Assembly (NCBI GenBank): GCA_902774795.1 | Contig: CACYKA010000001.1 | Coordinates: forward strand, 1 to 64,000 | DNA length: 64,000 nucleotides | Direction of reading: 5' to 3' | Origin: an uncultured Prevotellaceae bacterium | GTDB taxonomy: Bacteria; Bacteroidota; Bacteroidia; Bacteroidales; Bacteroidaceae | Shown here: positions 14,625 to 22,536 of the stretch, piece by piece | Position numbering within the stretch: position 1 is the stretch's first letter | Layout of the letters: the number at the start of each line of letters is the position of its first letter | Notes under the pieces: model-generated | Database searches by the model: none | The model's input: the letters and a program-made list of their open reading frames with translations, nothing else | Told to the model about the DNA's origin: nothing | Translations under genes and position numbers: made by a program

Positions 14625-15971
14625 ATGATAGATACCTCCATTTTTCAAGGCAAAAAGGCAGCTTATTACACCCTGGGATGCAAGCTGAACTTCTCTGAGA
14701 CATCTACCTTCGGCAAGATGCTCGAAGAGTTTGGAGTTAGTCGCGTAAAGAAAGGAGAGCGTGCTGACATTTGCCTTATAAACACCTGCTCCGTAACAGA
14801 AACTGCTGACAGCAAGTCACGCCAGCAGATAAGGAGGACTATCAAGAACCATCCCGGAGCCTTTGTCGTTGTGACAGGATGCTATGCGCAGCTGAAACCC
14901 GAGAAAATTATAGAGATACCCGGCGTGGATCTGGTCTTGGGCAGCAACGAGAAGGCTAAGCTGATACAATACCTGTCGGAGAAGTATACGGAAGACCTGA
15001 GCAAGGCAGAGAAGCATGCAGAATATAAGGTAACAGGCAAGACAAAGGACATCACATCGTTCCAACCATCCTGCTCAAGGGGGGAGAGGACGAGGTACTG
15101 GCTGAAGGTGCAGGACGGATGTAACTACTTCTGTACTTACTGCACCATACCGTTTGCGAGGGGCAACTCACGCAATCCGAGTATAGCCTCACTTGTGAAA
15201 CAGGCACAGCAGGCTGCAAAAGAAGGCGGCAAGGAAATAGTGCTGACGGGTGTAAACATAGGCGACTTTGGCAGAACAACGGGAGAATCGTTTCTAGATT
15301 TGGTAAAGGCCCTAGATAAGGTGGAAGGGATAAAGCGATACAGAATCTCTTCATTGGAGCCAGACTTGATAACAGACGAACTGATAGAGTACTGTGCCAC
15401 GAGCAGGGCTTTCATGCCACATTTCCATATTCCCCTGCAAAGCGGCAGCGACGAAGTCCTAAAACTCATGCATCGTCACTATGACTCAAAGCTGTTTGCT
15501 GACAGGATACTGCGCATAAAGGCTGCAATGCCAGATGCCTTCATCGGAGTAGATGTGATGGTGGGATGCAGAGGAGAGACACCAGAGTGTTTTGAGGAGA
15601 CATACAAACTGCTTGAAGAACTGCCCGTAACGCAACTTCACGTTTTCCCTTACAGCGAACGTCCTGGGACATCAGCTTTGAATATACCTTATATAGTATC
15701 TGAGCAGGACAAACGGGAAAGGTCTCAAAGGCTCCTGGAACTGTCCGACAGAAAAACGGAACAATTCTACAGCCTATATATAAATAAGGTGAGGGAGGTT
15801 CTTTTTGAAAAAGCCACAAGAGGAAAGGCCATGCACGGTTTTACGGACAACTACATCCGGGTAGAGTTGCCGGCATCACAAGCCTCTGACGCTTACGACA
15901 ACGAGATAGTAAAAGTAAAAATAACAAACATAAATCATGACAAATCAAGCACAACAGCTGTCATTGTTTGA
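14625..15971 (+). CDS. mtaB: tRNA t6A37 methylthiotransferase MtaB
   Basis: This 448-aa radical-SAM methylthiotransferase converts t6A37 to ms2t6A in tRNAs reading ANN codons. The N-terminal UPF0004 domain has Cys19, Cys55 and Cys86 for one 4Fe-4S cluster. The radical-SAM site is Cys166-xxx-Cys170-xx-Cys173 (DGCNYFCTYC). A C-terminal TRAM domain follows (from about 385). The start is placed at 14625, because the longer open frame from 14523 runs through the promoter and adds 34 residues with no family counterpart. Its last 35 bases overlap the next gene in another frame. Confidence 0.93.
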   Translation: MIDTSIFQGKKAAYYTLGCKLNFSETSTFGKMLEEFGVSRVKKGERADICLINTCSVTETADSKSRQQIRRTIKNHPGAFVVVTGCYAQLKPEKIIEIPGVDLVLGSNEKAKLIQYLSEKYTEDLSKAEKHAEYKVTGKTKDITSFQPSCSRGERTRYWLKVQDGCNYFCTYCTIPFARGNSRNPSIASLVKQAQQAAKEGGKEIVLTGVNIGDFGRTTGESFLDLVKALDKVEGIKRYRISSLEPDLITDELIEYCATSRAFMPHFHIPLQSGSDEVLKLMHRHYDSKLFADRILRIKAAMPDAFIGVDVMVGCRGETPECFEETYKLLEELPVTQLHVFPYSERPGTSALNIPYIVSEQDKRERSQRLLELSDRKTEQFYSLYINKVREVLFEKATRGKAMHGFTDNYIRVELPASQASDAYDNEIVKVKITNINHDKSSTTAVIV

Positions 15972-17148
15972 CGATCAGCCAGTCGAAGAAAAACCACATG
16001 AGGAAAAACCCATTGAGGTAAAACCGGCCGAGGAAAAGCCTGTCGAGAAGGAACCTGTCGAGGAAAAACCTGTCGAGGAAAAGCCTGTCGAGAAGGAACC
16101 GGCACCGTCATCACGTATTGCTATCGTAATACTGAACTGGAACGGTGCCACGATGCTGGAGCATTATCTGCCCGGCATACTGGAACATTCAAAGGGAGCA
16201 GAGGTGATTGTTGCCGACAATGCCTCTACGGATGATTCCGTGAAGATGCTCGGCAGAGAGTTTCCTGACGTCAGGGTCATTGCACTGTCACGGAACTGGG
16301 GGTATGCCGGTGGTTACAATCAGGCTTTCAAGGTCATAGAAACCACCAACGAACGGGACGGCAAGCCTTCGCCTGAGTATTACATCCTCCTGAACAGCGA
16401 CGTCCGCGTGGAAGACGGCTGGCTGGAGCCTCTGGTAGAGTATATGGACAAGCATCAGGAAGCTGCCGTCTGCCAGCCGAAGATTCTCAGCGATGTCTTC
16501 CCTACCCGATTTGAATATGCAGGAGCCTGCGGAGGTTTTCTTGACAAATACGGCTACCCTTATTGCAGGGGCCGCATATTCAACACCCTCGAAACCGACG
16601 AAGGCCAGTACGACAACGTGCAAGAGATTTTGTGGGCCTCAGGAGCATGTATGATGATAAGAAGTCAGGACTACTGGAATGCCGGCACCCTTGACCGCAA
16701 GTTCTTCGCCCACCAGGAAGAGATAGACCTCTGCTGGCGACTGAACATCTTAGGCAGAAAGGTTGTGTGTATTCCCCAGAGCAAGGTGTACCACCTTGGA
16801 GGCGGCACCCTTCCGAAGGGCAATCCGAAGAAGACATACCTCAACTTCCGCAACAACCTCACGATGCTCTACAAGAACCTTCCTGAGAGCGAGCTGAGCC
16901 ACGTAATGAAGACGCGCCTCTGGCTGGATTGCGTCGCAGCCATCAAGGAACTGCTCACAGGACGTTTCGGCGACTTCAAGGCTATCATCAAGGCCCGCAA
17001 GGACTTCGAGAAGTGGAAAGCGGAATATGCCCCCGTCCGCAGGCAAATACAGGAGCTGAGACAAAGCGACAATGACCAGTATATTTCACAATTCAGCATA
17101 CTGAAGAAGTATTACCTTCAGCGAAAACATACTTTCGACAAAATATAA
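15937..17148 (+). CDS. Family 2 glycosyltransferase with Glu/Lys/Pro repeat N-terminus
   Basis: The 403-aa protein has a GT2 GT-A domain from about residue 62. Motifs are AIVILNWNGA, NSDVRVEDGWLEPLVEYMD with the DxD-like NSDV, WASGACMMIR and HQEEIDLCWR. It resembles rhamnosyltransferase-like enzymes of surface-glycan synthesis; the sugar is not known. Residues 1-60 are unusual. The protein opens MTNQAQQLSLFDDQP, with a perfect QLSLF pentapeptide (7-11), and continues with EEKPVEKEP-type repeats (about 18-55). The start lies within the end of mtaB. The next gene follows after six bases. Confidence 0.88.
   Translation: MTNQAQQLSLFDDQPVEEKPHEEKPIEVKPAEEKPVEKEPVEEKPVEEKPVEKEPAPSSRIAIVILNWNGATMLEHYLPGILEHSKGAEVIVADNASTDDSVKMLGREFPDVRVIALSRNWGYAGGYNQAFKVIETTNERDGKPSPEYYILLNSDVRVEDGWLEPLVEYMDKHQEAAVCQPKILSDVFPTRFEYAGACGGFLDKYGYPYCRGRIFNTLETDEGQYDNVQEILWASGACMMIRSQDYWNAGTLDRKFFAHQEEIDLCWRLNILGRKVVCIPQSKVYHLGGGTLPKGNPKKTYLNFRNNLTMLYKNLPESELSHVMKTRLWLDCVAAIKELLTGRFGDFKAIIKARKDFEKWKAEYAPVRRQIQELRQSDNDQYISQFSILKKYYLQRKHTFDKI
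15988..16101 (+). repeat. GAGGAAAAGCCTGTC tandem repeat in the glycosyltransferase gene
   Basis: About seven degenerate 12-15-base units encode alternating EEKPVEKEP peptides. They form a charged, probably disordered linker between the N-terminal pentapeptide and the enzyme domain. Confidence 0.85.
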
Positions 17149-17154
17149 TTCCGG

Positions 17155-18354
17155 ATGCCAAGCAACGAGGAATTCATAAGGTTACACTTAAATGAAGACC
17201 CGCTATCCCTGGCGCTGAAGAAAGTGCCTGAAGGAGTTGACCTGCAATGGTGTCTCCGACAGATCGAGGGCTATGCGACAGCAAAGAAGAAGCTCCCCGA
17301 AATGGCAGCCATCGAGGGCATCTGGTTTCCGCCCCGGCTCTCTATGGAGCAGTGCTCCAGCGAGGCTACGGCAAAGTATAAGCAGAGTATCGTGAAACGC
17401 CTTGGAGGTACTTCGCTAACTGACCTCACAGGAGGCTTTGGCATTGATTTCTGCTATATGGCACAAGGGATGCACAAGGCCACTTATGTAGAGCAGCAGG
17501 AGGTACTGTGCGAAGCGGCAAGACATAACTTCCCTCTGGCAGGACTGCAGAATGCAGAGGTGGAAAACACTTCATGCGAAGAGTTTTTAGAGCAAAATGC
17601 TATTGATGCAGAGTGCAAAGAATCAGGCAGCATAATATACCTCGATCCTGCAAGGCGTAACAATCACGGAGAAAAGGTTTTCAGCATCAGCGACTGCACT
17701 CCTGACGTGTCGCAGCTACAAGATACTCTGACCCACAATGCGGCCTATGTGATGATAAAGTTGTCGCCCATGCTGGATATAGCACAGGCACTCAGGCAAC
17801 TGAGGAATGTCACAGAGATACATGTGGTAAGTGTAAAGGGAGAATGCAAGGAACTCCTGTTCATCCTGTCAGAAAAAGAACACGAACTGACGTACCATTG
17901 CGTAAATCTCGAAACCAGCGACGAGCTTTTCTCAGCAATACAGTCTCAGGCACACGAGATGCCCCAACTGATAAGCCCCCAGCAGGTGACAGCAGGATCG
18001 TTCCTCTTTGAGCCTAACGCGAGCATAATGAAAGCCGGTATGCAGAACGCCTTTGCAGAACGCTACAATCTGAAGAAACTCCACCCTATGAGCAACCTCT
18101 TTGTCGGAGTAAGGCATATAGAGAACATTCCTGCACGACAGTTTGTGATTGAGGCTATGAGTGACTTCCAGAAGGCCGGTCTGAAGGATTTTCTTCATGG
18201 AATAAAGCAGGCAAATATCGCAATAAGGAATTTCCCTTCCACCGTTGACGAGCTGCGGAAGCGCCTAAAGATAAAGGACGGCGGCAATGTCTATCTCTTC
18301 GCCACCACACTCGCAGACAATACGCATCGGCTGATACGATGTGGTAAAGGTTAA
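17155..18354 (+). CDS. PG_1098-type class I methyltransferase with THUMP-like C-domain
   Basis: The 399-aa protein has an N-terminal helical part, a SAM-binding domain with LTDLTGGFGIDFCYMA (about 88-103), and the catalytic-type motif IIYLDPARRNNHGEKVF (about 159-175). Its C-terminal region corresponds to the ferredoxin-like/THUMP-like domains known from Porphyromonas gingivalis PG_1098. Family proteins are presumed RNA or nucleic-acid methyltransferases without proven substrate. It is cotranscribed with the glycosyltransferase (6-bp gap). The stop codon is inside an AAAGGTTAAAGG word. Confidence 0.85.
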   Translation: MPSNEEFIRLHLNEDPLSLALKKVPEGVDLQWCLRQIEGYATAKKKLPEMAAIEGIWFPPRLSMEQCSSEATAKYKQSIVKRLGGTSLTDLTGGFGIDFCYMAQGMHKATYVEQQEVLCEAARHNFPLAGLQNAEVENTSCEEFLEQNAIDAECKESGSIIYLDPARRNNHGEKVFSISDCTPDVSQLQDTLTHNAAYVMIKLSPMLDIAQALRQLRNVTEIHVVSVKGECKELLFILSEKEHELTYHCVNLETSDELFSAIQSQAHEMPQLISPQQVTAGSFLFEPNASIMKAGMQNAFAERYNLKKLHPMSNLFVGVRHIENIPARQFVIEAMSDFQKAGLKDFLHGIKQANIAIRNFPSTVDELRKRLKIKDGGNVYLFATTLADNTHRLIRCGKG

Positions 18355-18418
18355 AGGTGAAAGGTTAAAGGTTATTGGTTATAGAATATTTAATTCTTAA
18401 TTTTCAATTATCAATTAT
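18347..18418. repeat. AAAGGTTAAAGG and AATTTTCAATT word repeats
   Basis: GGTTAAAGGTGAAAGGTTAA words run into TCTTAATTTTCAATTATC words and fill the gap up to the MgtC-type gene. Confidence 0.8.
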
Positions 18419-18423
18419 AAAAA

Positions 18424-19143
18424 ATGGACTTTTCAAATATTTTTTCTCAGGTTATGGCTACGGAGATAACTACCGTAGGAGCTATCTTCAAACTGATGCT
18501 GAGCCTTTGTCTTGGTGCTCTGATTGGTATAGAACGTCGTCATAAGGGTCAGGCTGCCGGCATGCGCACCTTTGCGCTGATTGCTATGGGTGCGACCCTA
18601 GCGATGCTCATTTCCATCTATATCCCTCAGGAATATATGGGACTTAAAAACGGTGATCCTGGACGTATTGCCGCACAGGTGATATCTGGTATCGGTTTTC
18701 TTGGTGCCGGAGCAATAATCCAGATGAAGGGTTCCGTACGAGGACTCACCACAGCGGCTGGCATTTGGATGACGGCCTGCCTCGGCTTGGCCATAGGAGC
18801 AGGCATGTACCTCATCTCCATCGTTTCGTGCGTCTTCATCATCGGCGGTCTGAAGTTGTTCGAATACTTTGAGAAGATGTTCCTCAAAGGTGCCGAAATG
18901 AAGATTATACGCATAAAGGTCAACAATATCGTGGATGATACTAAGCCGTACCGCAAGTGCCTGAGAAAATTCAACGTACATGTTTCTGACGAATTCCTGC
19001 GCTACGACTACAACAGCAAGGTGACAACCATCAACTACATGATAAGATGCAACGATGCCACCAATTTCGTGGGGCTTTTCTCAGCCATTCACGCTCTTGG
19101 TGACATCGCTTCGCTTACCCTCACTAACGAGGTGAATAATTAG
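18424..19143 (+). CDS. MgtC/SapB-family inner-membrane protein
   Basis: The 239-aa protein has about four to five membrane spans in residues 20-150, with family motifs LGALIGIERRHKGQAAGMRT and GIGFLGAGAII followed by GLTTAAGIWMTA. A C-terminal cytoplasmic ACT-like domain follows (about 155-239). MgtC relatives modulate magnesium adaptation or ATP-synthase activity in other bacteria; the role here is not shown. Its stop overlaps the convergent nadC by four bases. Confidence 0.9.
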   Translation: MDFSNIFSQVMATEITTVGAIFKLMLSLCLGALIGIERRHKGQAAGMRTFALIAMGATLAMLISIYIPQEYMGLKNGDPGRIAAQVISGIGFLGAGAIIQMKGSVRGLTTAAGIWMTACLGLAIGAGMYLISIVSCVFIIGGLKLFEYFEKMFLKGAEMKIIRIKVNNIVDDTKPYRKCLRKFNVHVSDEFLRYDYNSKVTTINYMIRCNDATNFVGLFSAIHALGDIASLTLTNEVNN

Positions 19144-19991
19144 ACAGCCTTAAAGCTCATATCCAATCCTTTTACGGAATGGGTCAAGGCTCCGAATGAT
19201 ATGAAATCCACTCCGGCCTTAGCATAAGGTATCATATTGTCAAACGTGATACCTCCTGAAGATTCTGTCTCACACTGGTGATTCACAATCTGTACGGCCT
19301 TTACGGTATCTTCCGGAGTAAAGTTGTCGAACATTATACGGTCAGGCTTTTCGAGGAGCGCTTCTTCCAACTCCTTGAAATTCCTCACCTCTATCTCTAT
19401 CTTCAGGTCCTTACCGTTCTTCTTGCAGTATTCCTTTGCACGTGAGATAGCGTTATGTATTCCTCCTGCAAAGTCAACATGATTGTCCTTAAGCAGAATC
19501 ATGTCGAAAAGTCCTATACGATGATTCGTGCCACCGCCAATCTTTACGGCTTCCTTTTCGAGCATACGCATGCCAGGAGTCGTCTTGCGGGTATCGAGCA
19601 CACGAGTCTTAGTACCTGCATCAATAAGAGCCTGCTGATATTTGTGTGTCATTGTGGCTATGCCGCTCATGCGCTGCATGATGTTCAGCATCAGTCGTTC
19701 TGTCTGCAGCAAGCTTTGCACCTTGCCTGTCACAACCATAGCGATGTCTCCCACCTTTACGGGTGAGCCGTCACCAATGAACACCTCTACCTGCAGGGAC
19801 GGGTCGAAGCGGCGGAACACTTCTTTCGCCACCTCTACGCCGGCAAGGATACCATCTTCCTTGATGATAAGACGGCTCTGCCCCATCGCATCTTCAGGAA
19901 TGCAGCACAAGGTGGTATGATCACCATCGCCTATATCCTCAGCAAACGACAAGTCTATAAGCCTGTCAGTCAGTTCATCTACCGAAAGCAT
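19140..19991 (-). CDS. nadC: Nicotinate-nucleotide pyrophosphorylase (carboxylating)
   Basis: This 283-aa quinolinate phosphoribosyltransferase makes nicotinate mononucleotide from quinolinate and PRPP in NAD synthesis. Visible motifs are AEDIGDGDHTT, RLMLNIMQRMSGIATMTH, LDTRKTTPGMRMLEKEA, GGGTNHRIGLFDMILLKDNH and SFGALTHSVKGLDMSF. Length and motifs are complete. nadB, of the same pathway, is 13 kb away at 32596. The gene follows a spacer of AATTGA words and shows no obvious promoter. Confidence 0.96.
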   Translation of the reverse strand: MLSVDELTDRLIDLSFAEDIGDGDHTTLCCIPEDAMGQSRLIIKEDGILAGVEVAKEVFRRFDPSLQVEVFIGDGSPVKVGDIAMVVTGKVQSLLQTERLMLNIMQRMSGIATMTHKYQQALIDAGTKTRVLDTRKTTPGMRMLEKEAVKIGGGTNHRIGLFDMILLKDNHVDFAGGIHNAISRAKEYCKKNGKDLKIEIEVRNFKELEEALLEKPDRIMFDNFTPEDTVKAVQIVNHQCETESSGGITFDNMIPYAKAGVDFISFGALTHSVKGLDMSFKAV

Positions 19992-19993
19992 TG

Positions 19994-20067
19994 TTTAATT
20001 GAGAATTGATAATTGACAATTGAGAATTGAAAGTTTCTGTAAACCGTAAACAGTAAACGGTAAACTA
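19994..20067. repeat. AATTGAGAATTGA and GTAAACAGTAAAC word repeats
   Basis: Two word classes fill the gap between the outer-membrane barrel gene and nadC. Both recur elsewhere in the window (4730-4755 and 45821-45845). Confidence 0.75.
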
Positions 20068-20565
20068 TTAATCAAAATAAACTCCCAAAGTTACGCGAAG
20101 GCCTACGCCTGAGTAGTCCTTGAAGCTCTTGGTGCTTATGTCAAAATACAGTTCAGGCTCAATGGTCACATAGTGATTGAGGAAGTATGCATAACCGATG
20201 TTAACGTTAGGCACGAAATCGTTATAGTCCTTTCCCTGACGAGCGTAGCGTGCTCCAGCACCGAGGTACAGACCGTTCTGAACGATGTAGTAACGTGCTC
20301 CGGCACCAAGCAGGAATGCATTGTCTGCCTCCGTACGTATTCCCCACAAGAATTCTCCGAGCAGCATCCAGTTGTCCTGAATGAAATAACCGCCTCTTGC
20401 ATCGATGTCTAGATTCCACTTGGATTTTGAGTTGTAGTTCAGGTTAAGGCCTGAGAAACCAGCACCAACGTACACTTTACCCTTTTCAAACGGAGTGTCA
20501 CTAGACTGTGCACTGACTGTCAGCGCCATTGCGAACATTGCGAGAGCAATAAAAATCTTTTTCAT
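20068..20565 (-). CDS. Small outer-membrane beta-barrel protein
   Basis: The 165-aa product has a signal peptide (MKKIFIALAMFAMALTVSAQ). Alternating hydrophobic strands follow, typical of an eight-stranded OmpX/OmpW or PorT-like barrel: VYVGAGFSGLNLNYN, YYIVQNGLYLGAGARYA, ending in VGLRVTLGVYFD with a terminal aromatic residue. No enzymatic motif is visible. Such proteins are general outer-membrane structure or adhesion factors, and the precise role is unknown. It lies 40 bases downstream of cstA and may share its transcript. Confidence 0.8.
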   Translation of the reverse strand: MKKIFIALAMFAMALTVSAQSSDTPFEKGKVYVGAGFSGLNLNYNSKSKWNLDIDARGGYFIQDNWMLLGEFLWGIRTEADNAFLLGAGARYYIVQNGLYLGAGARYARQGKDYNDFVPNVNIGYAYFLNHYVTIEPELYFDISTKSFKDYSGVGLRVTLGVYFD

Positions 20566-20605
20566 AGACTTAAGAATTTAATTATAAATATGTATTGTTA
20601 ATTAA

Positions 20606-22129
20606 TTATGCATTATTCTTATGATTGTACTTATATTCAAGGAAGAACTTGTTATGATGCCAGCGGAAGAACATCACAGTGAAGAACAGCGTCATTGCCA
20701 GTCCTGCCAAGTATCCTATCTCAATGTCCAGCCCCAAGGCCACATGGCTTGAGACGATGAATGAGGTACAGATGAATGTCATAAACATTGCAGGTATAAG
20801 CGTAATGACAAAGAGTTTCTTCTTCAGCGCCAGATATACCGTTATGCTCCACAGCGTGAATACGCTCAGCGTCTGGTTAGCCCATCCGAAGTACTTCCAT
20901 ATCGTATTGAAGCTGTCGGGGTTGTCCATCTGCCATACGAGCAGCATGAATGTCACCAGGAATATGGGCAGGCTTATCGCCAGTCGTCTGGCTATCGGCT
21001 TCTGGTTCATGTTCAGCGCGTCGGCAATAATCAGTCTGCTTGAACGCAATGCAGTATCGCCGCTCGTTATCGGAGCTGCCACCACACCCAGTATTGCCAG
21101 TATGCCGCCGGTCACTCCTAGCCAGCCCTTACATACCTCCATCACCACCTGCGGAGCAGTAAAGAACTGCGTCACCGTCTTGTCTGTCTGTGCGAGGAAG
21201 CCATCAGGGCACAACTCGCGCCAGCCCTCGTCATAGAAAAACCAGCTGCTGACCGTTGCCCATACCAGAGCCACGATACCTTCTGTTATCATTGAGCCAT
21301 AGAAGACAGGGCGTCCCAGGAATTCGCTCTTCATGCAGCGTGCCATCAGAGGGCTCTGAGTAGCGTGAAAACCGCTTATCGCACCACATGCTATAGTGAT
21401 GAACAGAGCAGGCAATATCGGTTCCGGATTCTTGATGCCAAGTCTCTCCTCGCCCATATTGCCAAGGCCGTCCCACAGTTCAGGCAATGACGGCATCTTG
21501 ATATACAGCATCACGAGCAGGGCGACAGCCATGAATATCAGCGACAGGGCAAACATGGGATATATCCTGCCAATAATCTTATCAACAGGCATCAGCGTCG
21601 CTATAATATAATAAAGGAATATGACTACAATCCAGAAAGTCAGAGATTCGACACCTATGTCCACAGGCAGCATGCCGGCAAGCAGCGTTGCTGGGCTCAG
21701 TACGAAGACAGCGCCCACAAGCATCAGCAAAACAACGGCGAATACAAGCATCACCTTACGGGCATTCCTGCCCACATACTGTCCCACAATGTCAGGCAGG
21801 GAGATACCACCCTTACGCATGCTTATCATACCTGAGAGGTAATCGTGAGTGGCTCCGGCAAAGATACAGCCGAGGACAATCCACAGATAAGCCACAGGAC
21901 CGAACCACATACCCATTATGGCACCAAAGATAGGACCAGTACCGGCAATGTTCAGGAACTGAATCATAAACACCTTCCATGAAGGCAGTATGAGATAGTC
22001 AACACCATCAAACTTCCTAATTCCCGGTGTCTTGCGTTTGGCACTGGGCTCAAAGACACTCTCCACGAATTTACCATACAGAAAGTATCCCAGTATTAAT
22101 GCAATAAGACTTATACTAAAAGTAATCAT
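20606..22129 (-). CDS. cstA: Carbon starvation protein A family transporter
   Basis: This 507-aa membrane protein has a dozen or more spans and the CstA motifs IAGTGPIFGAIMGMWFGP, GATHDYLSGMISMRKGG and GDTALRSSRLIIAD. The family takes up peptides or pyruvate; CstA and YjiY of Escherichia coli are near 700 aa, so this is the shorter form common in Bacteroidetes and Firmicutes. A promoter stands at 22181-22212. The stop codon lies in an AATGCATAATT word. Confidence 0.93.
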   Translation of the reverse strand: MITFSISLIALILGYFLYGKFVESVFEPSAKRKTPGIRKFDGVDYLILPSWKVFMIQFLNIAGTGPIFGAIMGMWFGPVAYLWIVLGCIFAGATHDYLSGMISMRKGGISLPDIVGQYVGRNARKVMLVFAVVLLMLVGAVFVLSPATLLAGMLPVDIGVESLTFWIVVIFLYYIIATLMPVDKIIGRIYPMFALSLIFMAVALLVMLYIKMPSLPELWDGLGNMGEERLGIKNPEPILPALFITIACGAISGFHATQSPLMARCMKSEFLGRPVFYGSMITEGIVALVWATVSSWFFYDEGWRELCPDGFLAQTDKTVTQFFTAPQVVMEVCKGWLGVTGGILAILGVVAAPITSGDTALRSSRLIIADALNMNQKPIARRLAISLPIFLVTFMLLVWQMDNPDSFNTIWKYFGWANQTLSVFTLWSITVYLALKKKLFVITLIPAMFMTFICTSFIVSSHVALGLDIEIGYLAGLAMTLFFTVMFFRWHHNKFFLEYKYNHKNNA

Positions 22130-22180
22130 TATTATAATAATATAAAATATTTCAACTTTCCATTGAATTCATTTCGAGGG

Positions 22181-22212
22181 CAAAGTTACAAAATAAATTC
22201 CAAATCCACAAA
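22181..22212 (-). promoter_or_regulatory. Promoter of cstA
   Basis: On the minus strand TAACTTTG (22181-22188) and TTTG (22209-22212) are exactly 20 bases apart. The leader is about 45 bases. Confidence 0.8.
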
Positions 22213-22410
22213 CGTTTTGCGATATATTTTTCAGCAATCCTTTAAAACGTCAAAAATTGCCGCCGCAGCGACAGAGCCGAGCGAGCGGTTCTTTTAGTCG
22301 GCTAAAGCCTTTGTAAAAGCGGCAGAGCCGAGCGATAGACGAAAATGAAAACGAAATTTGCAACGAACAGTGGCACATTAGGGAAGAAAAAGAACTTTTT
22401 CGTCAAAAAA
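22213..22410. other. Gene-free stretch between cstA and the DUF349 gene
   Basis: The 407-base gap (22130-22536) carries the two divergent promoters and, between them, a GC-richer insert. The insert has a direct repeat GCGACAGAGCCGAGCGA (22268-22284) and GCGGCAGAGCCGAGCGA (22319-22335). Between these lies a small hairpin TTTAG-TCGG-CTAAA. GAAAATGAAAACG words follow. No gene is seen. Confidence 0.6.
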
Positions 22411-22442
22411 TTTGCAGGAATGAAATCTTTTGCGTACTTTTG
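22411..22442 (+). promoter_or_regulatory. Promoter of the DUF349 gene
   Basis: TTTG (22411-22414) and TACTTTTG (22435-22442) with 20 bases between. The leader is nearly 90 bases. Confidence 0.8.
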
Positions 22443-22536
22443 CTCCGCGTTTTTTGCACAGCATGGGGCGCATTGGTGTCATAACCACTAGAAAATAAAG
22501 TAATTACATTATCCACATTATAAGTTTTAGAATTAC

